64,000 nucleotides of DNA. Origin: Prorocentrum cordatum. Lineage: Eukaryota; Sar; Dinophyceae; Prorocentrales; Prorocentraceae. The stretch spans positions 102,501 to 166,500 of the forward strand of contig CAUYUJ010022060.1 of assembly GCA_963575745.1 (NCBI GenBank), read 5' to 3'. Shown in pieces: positions 1 through 10,254 of the stretch (within the stretch, counting starts at the first letter, position 1; each line of letters opens with the position of its first letter). A program made the translations under genes and the position numbers. The notes under the pieces are model-generated. The model did no database searches. It was not told the DNA's origin and saw nothing but the letters and a program-made list of their open reading frames with translations.

Positions 1-452
1 GCTGCCATTTTGAGTCACGGGCTTCCTGAAGCTTGGGATCTGCGATGTCTTGCGCGGAGAATGACTTGTTCAATCGCTACGACTACATTGGGCAAAGCAC
101 GTTTGCGCGTGCATTCCGCGCCAGTGAGCATCAGGTGGCTTTGTCGAAGGTGCGCTAGCAACCTCCCGCTCGACGTTTTCGCGCTGGTGCTGTCGTTGTT
201 GCTCACGAGGCCGCTGCCCGTTGGGCCCAGCACTTGATGGCGGTATTTGCTATGTTTCGCAGGTCTGCGCGCGACTTGCACGCGACCGATCTAATTATTC
301 GGCTGCCGCAGCACTGCATCAAGGTGGCGCATGTCTTGAGGGAAGCCGCAGCTCACTGCCGCAAGAGTGTCAAGCATGACGTTTTCGGCGGCCTGGGTGA
401 TGTTGTCTTGCTTGGTCTGAGTATGTTTCTGCCGGGTGACTTTGAGTGAAGG

Positions 453-606
453 GCTGGTGATGTCGCGCAATATGCCGATGATGAAAGTGCCAAGGCGGTT
501 ACGCAGAAGCACAAGGAGTGGGAATCGTTTGCCCAGCTGTCCTGCGCTTGCGGCGCTCGAGCTGCCCATCGCGCCACCAAGGTCAAGGACGCACAGCAGG
601 TGCTAG
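453..606 (+). pseudogene. LINE relict, pre-RT linker fragment
   Basis: One plus-strand frame reads without stops and looks protein-coding. It ends in a GARAAHRATK-type stretch preceded by a tryptophan-rich WESFAQLS segment. As I remember them, dinoflagellate-type LINE polyproteins carry similar segments between the endonuclease and the RT palm. The next LINE-like pieces on the same strand follow at about 0.9 and 1.5 kb, which supports reading this as the 5' scrap of one decayed element. No start codon or flanking ends are visible. It could also be a chance open frame; the case rests on the order of the fragments. Confidence 0.35.
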
Positions 607-899
607 ATTCTGGGGGGGGGGATCGCGCCTTATTGTGGGACGCAAAGGGACATACTAAAACAATGCGTCCTCCTCGGAGGCGCGCGTCCGACCCGAACGT
701 ATAGTATACCCATATTGTAGTAGATCGTTTCCCGAACGGCGTAGCCAGAAAGCGCCAGCCACGACGCATAAACTATAAGATTTCTCGGTGCGACGCACAT
801 ATAGTATAAGTATGTTGGGGTGGCGCCGACATTGGCCACGCACGAGGCTTTCTGCGATCGCGAAACGGATGAGGCACCATGGCGCAAGTCCGATGTCGC

Positions 900-1035
900 G
901 CCCCCCTGACTTGGATCAGCGGCTTCTGCTATCGCACACTTCGCCAGGTGAAGGAGGCGATCTCGTCTTTCCCGCTGAAGACGGCTGTTTCTCCTGGAAG
1001 CATGAAGATGCAGGCATTTATTCACGTGTCTGATT
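900..1035 (+). pseudogene. LINE relict, RT finger region
   Basis: A plus-strand frame gives VKEAISSFPLKTAVSPGSM followed by a segment ending HVSDL. This resembles the N-terminal finger of LINE reverse transcriptases, where a conserved FP-KT-x-GxD-type motif precedes the palm. It lies between the pre-RT scrap at 0.45 kb and the RT palm scrap at 1.54 kb, on the same strand and in the expected order. About 500 bp of unrelated sequence rich in TGACCCGGGTCA palindromes separates it from the palm, so the element was apparently broken by an insertion. Confidence 0.4.
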
Positions 1036-1276
1036 TGGGTTCGATTTGCGCTGGCGCGGCCCTGAAAAACTGCAAGCTAGTGAGTGGGCGGCCTTCTTCT
1101 CGCGCATGGAATGAAATGGCCAGGCTCCCCGAACCTTCTGGAAGCAATCGTCCCCTCGCGCCGATGGATTGCGCACTTCGCGCGCGGTCACGGGCGCCCT
1201 CGCCTGGCGCGAAGGACTGGCTTTTCGCGAACCCGTTGGCGGACATCTGGGGCTCGGGAGGTTCTCGGGGATCTTC

Positions 1277-1422
1277 TGACCCGGGTCAATCCAGACCCGG
1301 GTCAGCAGGAAACCGAAAAACTGCAATGCAGGAAAAAATGCAACGCAGGTCTTCGCAACCACGGGTCGGCCAATGCGCGCGGCCGCCTCGCGGCCACGAG
1401 CGGCTCGCTGACCCGGGTCAGC
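1277..1422. repeat. GACCCGGGTC palindrome cluster
   Basis: Three perfect dyads share the core GACCCGGGTC: TGACCCGGGTCA at 1277-1288, the core at 1294-1303, and a 16-bp palindrome GCTGACCCGGGTCAGC at 1407-1422. A degenerate relative (CTGACCCCCG) follows near 1465. The cluster sits inside the interval that interrupts the relict LINE RT, so it may mark a small inserted element. No coding frame is supported here. Confidence 0.6.
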
Positions 1423-1536
1423 CAGAGGGGGTCTTCGCAGGATCCCGCGGGACCCGGCGCCCTGGCTGACCCCCGTTCGCATTGACCCCCGTCTCGAGGC
1501 TTCCCGGTCGGACCCGGCCGCTAGTCTGAACTTGGA

Positions 1537-1912
1537 AGCAGAAGTTGCTGGCGCTCGCAATGAGCACTCCATCACTGCATTGTTGGACGCACGGAAGTTC
1601 TGCGAGCTGGCACTTCGCCCTGCGCCGTTTCACGAGGCCAGGCGCGTCGCGCGCAATCCTCGGCTTCTTTGAATGCGTCGTTGACGTCATGAGTTGCCGC
1701 GCATTTTGCAGGCCTTCGGTTCGGCAAGTCAAGTTGTCAAGGTGTTCCAAGGTATCCTGGCTGGGTGCCCGCATGCCCGCGGCATCACGTCGGTCCTCTG
1801 GCTCAGGCTGCATGTCCGCGCGCGTCGCCCCGGAGTGGTTCCCCATGCCCACATTGATGACATATCTCTGCAGTGGACGGGCACATCGTTCAAACATATG
1901 GCTGGACTTTAG
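1537..1912 (+). pseudogene. LINE relict, reverse transcriptase palm
   Basis: A single plus-strand frame, broken by two in-frame TGA codons (the first at 1670-1672), carries RT-like motifs. LLDARKFCEL fits motif A, GILAGCPHA fits motif B, and HIDDISL fits motif C with its paired aspartates. The order and spacing match LINE RTs. The frame ends at TAG 1910-1912. This is a dead copy on the opposite strand from the large elements further right. Its family differs from both of those, because motifs B and C are of a different type from the RSVGMGG/YVDD and ADDL forms seen there. Confidence 0.6.
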
Positions 1913-3020
1913 CGGGCTGTTGCTGACTTCAATTCAGGCTCTTTCTCATTGGTTCTCGTGGCTCAGCCTCCGAGGTCTGGCTTCGCGGCGTCTTCTGCCG
2001 CGGCTGAGCGCGAGGCTCGGCAGCGCCCCGGGGCAGGTGGACTGTCTGCGCGCAAGGCACACGATCACCATGAATCAGCCAAGCCCCAGAGACTTTCTTT
2101 CGGACGCCCTCGGCCACCACGGTGACAGGCCTAGAGCTAGGAAGAAGGGGGGGTGGACGGCTATACGCGCGCCCGCTTTTCATGCTTCGATCGCCTAGTA
2201 AATCGTGAAACGAACGAGACAGCGTCGTCTGAGACGACGGTCTCGGCAGTGAAAGATGAGACCGGCGCTTCGAAATATACGCCGCGAAATGCCACGGGAA
2301 AAATGCAACGATGCCCGCGTTGGACCACGACGGCTTCGACAACCCAAGCGGCCGCCGAACAGCGTCCGCGTCGGCTGCCACCGTCGCCAAGCCAAACCCC
2401 GAACCAGCCAAGCCAAACAGCCAAGCCCGAACCAGCCGAGCCCCCTGGAGCCCGAGCCAGCCCGAAACAGCCAGCCCCCCAATTCGCTACGAGGCGAATT
2501 CCCGAACCAGCCAAGCCCCCTGGAGGCGCGGCACTAGAACAACCACGGCGGGGCGCTGGACGAAAACGACCTTTGGGAGGGGCGCTGGACGAAAGCGACC
2601 CCAGCGGGCGCTGAACGAAAACAACGAAGCAGACTCAGAAGCGCAGAAGGGCGCCGGCGGCCAGGCGTGCCTGGATGTTGTTGTTCAAGCACACTGCTGG
2701 CCATAAGGTTGGATGCTTGCGGAAGACAAGCCTCCTGCCGGCGGCGGCACATGGTGCGGGCGCTTCTGGATTGAACGAGAAGGTACTCACTAGGCTGCGC
2801 TCCATGGCTGGCATGCTTGCCGGCGCTCGCCCAGCCGCTTCGTCGCTGACCTTGCACTCGGCCATGCAGCGGGAAGCAGAGCACGACCCAATGTTTGAGC
2901 CACTTGTGATGTGGTGATTCGGTATGCTGGTTGAATATGGGAGGCTCGTACCTCGCCGTCCCAGTTGCATCGCGCATGGCCAGCGATCGCAAGTACTATA
3001 TTTATGCACACAAGCATATA
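1913..3020. other. No supported gene; low-information sequence
   Basis: I see no conserved motif or convincing coding frame here. From about 2340 to 2540 the plus strand encodes only repeated Pro/Ala/Lys-type strings (CCAAGCC and CAGCC units), which is simple-sequence drift. Long open frames that cross into the microsatellite on the right come from the repeat itself. Confidence 0.5.
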
Positions 3021-3068
3021 TACATAAATACATACATACATACATACATACATACATACATACATACA

Positions 3069-3102
<34 letters not shown>

Positions 3103-3176
3103 CATACATTCATTCATATATACATACATATATGCATGCATGCATGCATGCATGCATGCATGCATGCATGCATACA

Positions 3177-3210
<34 letters not shown>

Positions 3211-3406
3211 CATACATACATACATACACATACATACATACATACATACATACATACATGCATGCATGCATGCATGCATACATACATACATACATACATA
3301 CATACGTACATACATACATACATACATACATACATACATACATACATACATACATACATACATACATACACATATACATACATACCTACATACATGCATG
3401 CATGCA

Positions 3407-3440
<34 letters not shown>

Positions 3441-3509
3441 CATACATACATACATACATACATACATACATACATACATACATACATACATACATACATA
3501 CATACATAC
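3021..3509. repeat. (TACA)n/(TGCA)n microsatellite
   Basis: About 490 bp of nearly uninterrupted TACA tetranucleotide repeat, with internal blocks switching to TGCA (for example near 3132-3170 and 3256-3280) and short TATA interruptions. The open frames it contains on both strands encode only Tyr/Ile/His/Thr or Met/Tyr/Val/Cys repeats and are not genes. Confidence 0.95.
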
Positions 3510-3924
3510 GCATAGCACGAGGCAGTCCATGCGGCATGCAAGGGATCCTAACGGCGCGACAACGCTCGGCCCATGGCACATTGTTTGGGACATGTAACAT
3601 TATACTGCTCTTCCCTGGGATCAGCATGAATACATTTCCCAAGTTGCCACCGAGCCGAAGGATGCACGCAAGCTGCTTTGCCATGGCATCGCACGCCTCG
3701 CAAGAGGAGAAAAACTACCCTGGCGACGTACCCAACCCCTGCGCAAAAGCGGGGCGCAAATAGTTTATGATACTTTATAAGGGGGCGATGACGGAGCGAG
3801 GGTTACATATGTCTGCAGACGGAATTCGGGAGACTCGCAGGACACTGGCTACAGGAAAAGGGCTTGATAAAGCTGATGAGTTACAATTCCTGGGCACTCC
3901 TAGCCACTTCGAAAATGGTGATCA

Positions 3925-5215
3925 CAGCAGGCCTCGAAAGTGGCGACAGTTTCACAGATCGCAGCCCCGCAGGGATGGCGAGGTCTAATTTGGGTCCGCG
4001 CGTGGCGTCACTGTGCTGGGCCCCCCAGCAGGCCTCGAAAGTGGCGACAGTTTCACAGATCGCAGCCTCCAGGGGATGGCGAGGTCTCATTTGAATCTGC
4101 CCGTGGCGTCACTGCGCTGGGCCCCCCAGCAGGCCTCGAAAGTGGCGACAGTTTCACAGATCGCAGCCCCCAAGGGATGGCGAGGTCTCGTTTGAATATG
4201 CCCGTGGCGTAACTGTGCAGGGCCCCCCAGCAGGCCTCGAAAGTGGCGACAGTTTCACAGATCGCAGCCCCCCAGGGATGGCGAGGTCTAATTTGAATCC
4301 GCGCGTGGCCCTCACTGTGCTGGGCCCCCCAGCAGGCCTCGAAAGTGGCGACAGTTTCACAGATCGCAGCCCCCCAGGGATGGCGAGGTCTAATTTGAAT
4401 CCGCCCGTGGCCCTCACTGTGCTGGGCCCCCCAGCAGGCCTCGAAAATGGCGACAGTTTCACAGATCGCAGCCCCCCAGGGATGGCGAGGTCTAATTTGA
4501 ATCTGCCCGTGGCGTCACTGTGCTGGGCCCCCCAGCAGGCCTCGAAAGTGGCGACAGTTTCACAGATCGCAGCCCCCCAGGGATGGCGAGGTCTAATTTG
4601 AATCTGCCCGTGGCCCTCACTGTGCTGGGCCCCCCAGCAGGCCTCGAAAAGTGGCGACAGTTTCACAGATCGCAGCCCCCCAGGGATGGCGAGGTCTAAT
4701 TTGAATATGCCCGTGGCCCTCACTGTGCTGGGCCCCCCAGCAGGCCTCGAAAATGGCGACAGTTTCACAGATCGCAGCCCCCCCAGGGGGATGGCGAGGT
4801 CTAATTTGAATATGCCCGTGGCCCTCACTGTGCTGGGCCCCCCAGCAGGCCTCGAAAATGGCGACAGTTTCACAGATCGCAGCCCCCCAGGGATGGCGAG
4901 GTCTAATTTGAATCTGCCCGTGGCCCTCGCTGTGCTGGGCCCCCCAGCAGGCCTCGAAAATGGCGCAGACAGTTTCACATATCAGCAGCCTCGAAAATGG
5001 CGACAGGGCATGGCGAGGTCTCATTTGAATCTGCCCGTGGCCCTCACTGTGCTGGGCCCCCCAGCAGGCCTCGAAAATGGCGACAGTTTCACAGATCGCA
5101 GCCCCCCAGGGATGGCGAGGTCTCATTTGAATCTGCCTGTGGCCCTCACTGTGCTGGGCCCCCCAGCAGGCCTCGAAAATGGCGACAGTTTCGCAGATCG
5201 CAGCCCCCCGCAGGC
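3925..5215. repeat. ~102-bp tandem satellite, about 13 copies
   Basis: The anchor GGCCTCGAAA recurs about every 101-105 bp, near 3932, 4033, 4134, 4234, 4336, 4439, 4539, 4641, 4744, 4849, 4951, 5069 and 5170. Each unit contains GCGACAGTTTCACAGATCGC, a GGGATGGCGAGGTCT segment and a TGCTGGGCCCCCCAGCAGG segment with internal dyad symmetry. Units differ by point changes and 1-4-bp indels, and one near 4950-5030 is rearranged. Because the period is close to a multiple of three, long open frames run through it on both strands; they are by-products. Confidence 0.95.
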
Positions 5216-5379
5216 AAGACAGGAAGAGGCAGGGAGGGAGGGAGGAGGAGGAGGAAGGAGTAGAGACCACACTGCTCTAGTCAAAACGAATACCCAACCA
5301 AGGAGGGTTGGGAAAAAAACTACCATCCCAAAGGTGAGCAGGCTCGGTTGCGAACATGTGCCTTTCGCGCGCGCGCGTG

Positions 5380-6330
5380 CTCCACGCGCTGAAGTTCAGG
5401 GCCCATCGGCTGCTCGGAAAAAGGCATATTGGTCGCGAGTGCAGTGGACAGAGTCGCCGCGGCATGCAGTTGGACAAGTTGACTCGCCAAGGTGTTCGAT
5501 ATGTGAAGCTGCTTCCGATACACCAGGCCATGGGCTTTGCGCGCGTGACCCTACTCTACAGACTGAGGAGGACGAGCTTGAGACGGATGCCACTGCGTCA
5601 CCTGAACGGCTGCAAGTTACGCGCGACTTCACGCGCGACCAAGGTCTCAAGCCGCTAGGCGAGCCGTCCTGGGACTCTTTCGAATTGGGCGCGGCGCCAC
5701 CGCACATGCCTGCTGAGGTGGCTGGGCATTGCACCAACGCCAGGGTGACTAGATGGGGCATTTGGTCTACGCCGTCGCACATGGTGGGCAATGCCGGGCA
5801 ACATCGTCTTCGCCGATTGGTCGGGTTTCTCTTCAGCTGTGCCTGAACTCATGCGCTGTGGCTGGAGATTTTGCATGATGGGTTAGGCTGGGCTAACCAT
5901 GCGAGGGGCTCATGGCCCTCCCCCTGGATTACTGTAGGTCAGCGCGCGTTGCCATACTCATGGCGTTTCGCTCGTTGGGGTAATTTGTCTACGTGTGTAC
6001 CACTCTGCTGACCCTTTGCGGTTCGAATAACGGTTCGTCTGATGCATTGGAGCCCACGCCTGGCACTCATGCCACTGTCTGGAGACATCAGAGTGGCAAC
6101 GGGTGTCCGAAGGCCACACTTCCTCAGGGTGCCGTCGCACAAGTACGCGGCAGCGCATGGTGACATCGGCACGCAACGCGTTTTTTATTGGCGATATTTG
6201 GGCTGAGTGGTTTGCTCGGGCTGGCGCGTTGCAACATCGGGTCAGCCAGGCACGCGAAGAGTTCCATCGGTTCGAATACCAGCAGCACCAGCAAGCGGCG
6301 CAATATATGGCTTGAGTTATGCTTTCGGGG
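5380..6330 (+). pseudogene. LINE relict, zinc knuckle and RNase H tail
   Basis: Plus-strand frames to the right of the satellite carry remnants of a LINE 3' half. Near 5488-5540 RCSICEAASDTPGHGLC resembles the Cys/His cluster found after LINE RTs. From about 6120 to 6315, split over two frames, a VPSHKYAAAHG segment and RNAFFIGDIWAEWFARAGA resemble the final part of a retroelement RNase H, where an N..AD..A..GA pattern carries the last catalytic Asp; here it has become Glu (WAEW). Several frameshifts separate the pieces. I infer that it is the 3' end of the same relict as the RT scraps at 0.45-1.9 kb, split by the TACA and 102-bp repeats. Confidence 0.4.
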
Positions 6331-6659
6331 GGCATCCACGGCTTCGCCACATCAGCCAAGCAGGCGACCCCTTACAGCATAGAGGGCTTCGCGAGCTCCT
6401 TTCGGAGCGCCCACTATGGCCCCTCCCCTCACGGATCGACCCTCGGTTCGGCCGCCAAGAACACGGCATCCACCGGCTGCGCAAGACATCAGCCACTGTT
6501 GCATGCCTTGAAAGTCTCTCTCTGGCCTGCATAGAACAAGAGACTGCGCAGAACCACGAGAAGGCGGTGGGAGGCGACGAGATGTACAGGTCGGGGAGGA
6601 CAGAGGCTGACCTCCCCCGTGCCCCGACGCTCTCGGTAGGATAGGCGGCCCCCCTGTGC

Positions 6660-7140
6660 AACGGTCACCGCAGGGGGGGAATTACCTCATGCGCCCCACG
6701 GCCGTGCAAGCAGGGAGAGGCGGACAGCACGCAGCAATGAAAAGGACGGCTTCGGGGACCCCAGATCGAACCCGCCGCGCGAGTCCAGCGACCGCGACGC
6801 ATTGGAAACTGAGCGGCCATCCTGCGCAGATGTCACCGCAAGGGGGGAAATAACCTGCAGCGCCCCACGGCCGTGCACGCAGGGGGAGGTGGACAGCACG
6901 CAGCAATAAAAAGGACGGCCTCAGGGGGCCCCAGATCGAACCCGCCGCGCGAGTCCAGCGACTGCGAAACACTGGAGACTGAGCGGCCCCCTTGAGCAGC
7001 TGTCACCGCAGGGGGGGGGGGGGGGGGAATAACCTCCAGCGCCCCACGGCCGTGCGAGCAGGGGGAGGTGGCCACACACGCGGCAGTGAAAAGGACGGCC
7101 TCGGGGACCCCACATCGAACCCGTCGCGCAGGTCCAGAGA
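6660..7140. repeat. ~170-bp tandem repeat, three copies
   Basis: Three consecutive copies begin near 6664, 6834 and 7004. Each has CACCGCA plus a G-run, GCGCCCCACGGCCGTGC, GCAGTGAAAAGGACGGC or a variant, and a GATCGAACCCGCCGCGCGAG-type block followed by an ACTGAGCGGCC block. The G-run varies between copies and reaches G17 at 7011-7027. I saw no further copies in the window. Confidence 0.9.
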
Positions 7141-8455
7141 CCGCAACGCAAAACTCTCACAGCACCAAATGGAACGCATAACAATTACGCATTGCCCTCC
7201 AGGAAATGCCTTGTTTTGTGGAAATGGCCTTGTGTGATCATGGCTATCTGAAGCACTGCTGGGCATGGCCCTGTCTGATAAAAGAACAGAAACGGCAACG
7301 AACGCGAGGTGCGGCGCAAACTGGAAATTGGAGGCTGGGAGCACACTGACAGCGCCAAACAGGTCGTGAAGCTGAACCCCCAGCCGAAGCCACTGGTTGT
7401 CGTTGACGTTTTGGTGCGGCTGTCATCAAATAGATCTGTGCCGTGTCGGTTATGCTGCAGGCTTACCACGGCGAGTGCTGGGCCAACTCTGGTCCACTTC
7501 TTGCAGTCCGACTGCAAGCCCACCTTATTTGACAGGCTCAGGGCGGAGGCGCATATTTCCAAAGTTGGTGGTGTGACCGTTGCCTCTTCAGAGGCTGCCG
7601 CGGCTGTCATGGAGGCGGTGGATGCTTTTGAATTTCAGGAACTTGTCGAATGTGTTCCTGCTGAAAGGTTCGTTTCATCCCGATGACAGACGGGAGGGGT
7701 TCTTGAGCATAATGAGCATCGACTTTTTAGTGCTGGTGCTACAATGTTTTGTGTTGGGGGGGGGGGGGGGCTTGGTCTCGCACTAGGCATTCGGCTGTCT
7801 GCACACCCGCCTTACGAAGGCATTCCGAGTCGTCAAGGGCGTGCGTCGATCTATCTGTCTAACTTCAAAAGTCGGTTTCGAAGGTTGATGGCGCCCAGGC
7901 ACCCCAAGACGAACAAGGTGCTCCGATGTCGGCGTTCTTAGGCTGTCTTGTTCGTATCTCTCATGCTCAATAGTATTCATGTTGCTGGAACTGTTGCTGG
8001 ATGGCGTGAAGGGTCCAACTTCCGATACCTGCTTTGACGAGGTTGTCTCTCCTTGAGTTTCTTGGGATGGGCGAATACGTCGTTGACCTGCTGAGGCGTT
8101 TGATCATGCAAGGCTGCTCATCCGACCCAGCCGCTGCTGGGCCTGGTTGGCTGCCAGTCCAGGCCGGTAGTGGGCTGGGCGAGGTCCCCGCGAGTCACGC
8201 CTTGCTGGCGTCCTCGACGGCTTCCTTGTCCTCGAGTCGGCCTGTTTCTTTCAGGCCCAGCGGTCGCTGGGCCTCTGCGGCTGCCAGTCCTGGCTGGCAG
8301 GAGGCTGGGGGAGGTCACCGCGAGTCTTGATGTGCTGGGCCGACGCGTCGTCGTCGTGTTGGACATCGACGTGGCCTCGGTCGAGGCCTGAGGCGGCCGC
8401 TCTGGCCGCCCCTGCCGCCAGCTGTCTGGCCGCAGACGGCTGCGCCAGCCTCGCT
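7141..8455. other. No supported gene
   Basis: The most protein-like open frame is on the plus strand at 7309-7686 (125 codons, ending TGA). It has a plausible amino-acid composition but no motif I recognise, and no neighbouring exon or splice signal I can defend. A G15 run lies at 7756-7770. The region may be unannotated host sequence or another decayed repeat; the evidence does not decide. Confidence 0.4.
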
Positions 8456-8462
8456 CCCTCGT

Positions 8463-8545
8463 TCCCTCCTCCTCCTCCTCCTCCTCCTCCTCTTCCTCCT
8501 CCTCCTCCGCCGCCTCCGCCGCCTCCTCGTCCTCCTCCCTATCCA
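8463..8545. repeat. (CCT)n triplet repeat
   Basis: CCT/TCC triplets with a few CCG and CTT interruptions. Open frames across it encode only poly-Pro, poly-Ser or poly-Glu. Confidence 0.9.
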
Positions 8546-8776
8546 CTTCCTTGCCTCCTTCTCGCTGGAATACGGGCAGTGTAAAACAGAGCAAACAGTA
8601 GCAACAGTCCTATTAAGACTGATCGTTCTTCGCTGCTCGTATGTCGTGCAACATGAATGGCCTAGGCCTCGATATCCACCCTCTTCATATTCGATGGTAC
8701 CCCCTTTTGACGGTGAATACTCCTAGCCTGCCACGTGTTCTTGGCGCCGACCCTACGATAGAAAGAAAAGGGGAGG

Positions 8777-8867
<91 letters not shown>
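8777..8867 (+). repeat. A91 homopolymer tract
   Basis: Ninety-one uninterrupted A residues on the plus strand, preceded by GAAAGAAAAGGGGAGG and followed by GGAGAGAGCGAGGAAGGGAGG. It could be the fossil poly(A) tail of a plus-strand retrocopy, but the ~130 bp upstream show no recognisable gene or retroelement. It could equally be an expanded purine repeat, since both flanks are purine-rich. Confidence 0.9.
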
Positions 8868-8869
<2 letters not shown>

Positions 8870-9591
8870 AGAGAGCGAGGAAGGGAGGAGGAAACGAGAG
8901 GGGAGGGCGGCACGAGGGAGATACGAGGAATGAGGACCAGAAAGGCGTAGGCACAGGAAAGCGGGCGAGCGGGCTTCCAAACAGGGGAACGGTCGGACCC
9001 TACCTGAATGAATTGCGAGGGAGTCCCATGCGAGAGCGCGATTCCTGAACGTCGAGAGCGCAACGCCTGAGTAAATTGCGAAGATGTCCCAGGAGAGAAC
9101 GCGGAATAACCAGAAAGAACCAGAAACCTCAGCTCGAGCGCGATCTCCAAATCCGCAGGCCCCCTGAGGGTCAACAGGCTGCGAAGGCTAGTCATTCCAC
9201 CTGGGGCCAAGGCCATCTCTGGCAACAGCTGGCCCTACACCCCTGCTTAACTCTGCGCTGAGAGAACAGATTTCACTCCAAGCGTTTTCTCAGTCGCCCA
9301 GGTCCACATATACTAACTTGTTTGGTCGGCGGGGCGAGAGCGAACCTTCTTCGCTAAAAGCTAGGCGGGCTACGCACAGCTTTAATTGAGGAATCAGGGC
9401 AAAGGAAGGCGGGGCCTCAGGCGGCCGGAGCGGGCGGAGCTCGGGGTGCAGGCGGCGCCGAAGAGTTTGCACAGGAAAACGTACTCCGCGGACAGGGACC
9501 GGGGGCGACGACCTGGAGGGCGAGCGATATGGTGTTGCCGTCAACGGCACGTCGCGAACACCAGCCTCAAGCACTGCAGAGGAGGACGTGC

Positions 9592-9638
<47 letters not shown>

Positions 9639-9700
9639 GATCGGACCCCTCGGAGGCAACGGTGCACGAGTCTCAGACGCGGAGTGCCTCTAGGATCGGG
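8868..9700. other. No supported gene; TA microsatellite
   Basis: No conserved coding frame. A perfect AT dinucleotide run of 42 nt occupies 9595-9636. Purine-rich sequence (8868-8935) follows the A91 tract. GTCGGACC/CGGACC-like words occur but form no clear structure. Confidence 0.5.
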
Positions 9701-9754
9701 CAACACCCGAGTTAAATGACAAGTCACACGCTGACGGGAGTCGAAACGCAGGTC

Positions 9755-10193
9755 TTAACGCCTGCTCGATCTCACAAGTCTCACGATGGCATCCATCGTC
9801 CTGGAGTCGGTACCTTGGCCTAGCCTGGTAGCAGTGGAAAAGATCGGGCTCCTGGGAGGTTGCGGCAGACGCTGAGGCGGAAACTGAGAGACAGTGGCCC
9901 TGCGGGGCCTCTTCAGAGGCGGAGAGAGGCAAGGGGGCTCCAGGGCCAAGGGGGGAGAGGGGTCATGAACAGTGCGCCTAGGTTGGCGGGGCTCAGGAGG
10001 CTCCGGAGTTCTCTGCTTAGTGGCCTCTATTGCACGGGCGCGCGCCAACAGCGAAGCTGCGCGCATCTCAGTACTCGTCGAATCGGGCATCGCCGTTGGC
10101 GCTGCACAGGCGGGAACAGTCGTAATAGTAGTCGTCGTACAAGGAGCATCCGTGGCTGCACTTGGGCGCCCATCGCCCGCGTCAGCGATATTC
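9755..10193 (-). CDS. Possible terminal ORF of the second-family LINE
   Basis: An ATG at 10193 opens a 145-codon frame (TAA at 9755-9757) beginning MNIADAGDGRPSAATDAP, with Thr/Pro/Ala-rich then Arg/Pro-rich sequence. It starts 62 nt after the stop of the 10255-11004 frame and is in the same frame as the RT/zinc-finger ORF upstream. Nothing matches a family I know. It may be a small additional ORF, the original C-terminus of the polyprotein, or merely an open frame in G+C-rich DNA. Confidence 0.25.
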
Positions 10194-10254
10194 ATCTGAA
10201 TACCAGGGCCCCATTGTACACAACTGTGCCGCGTCCAGTAGTAGCCTCGATCGT

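Noticed and set aside
1-20. Possible dinoflagellate spliced-leader relict (GCCATTTTG at the left edge)
   Set aside because: Only nine bases agree with the spliced leader and the following GGCTCAAG is absent.
2635-3763. Long open frames on both strands through the TACA array
   Set aside because: They encode only the repeat-derived Met-Tyr-Val-Cys or Tyr-Ile-His-Thr pattern.
4154-4978. 274-codon minus-strand frame over the 102-bp satellite
   Set aside because: Generated by the near-multiple-of-three repeat period; open frames occur on both strands alike.
7309-7686. 125-codon plus-strand frame as a gene
   Set aside because: Reasonable composition but no recognisable motif, no homologue within the window and no splice context.
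9735-9785. tRNA-like TTCGACTCC sequence on the minus strand at the end of the second-family LINE
   Set aside because: No five-pair T-stem, anticodon arm or acceptor stem could be formed around it.
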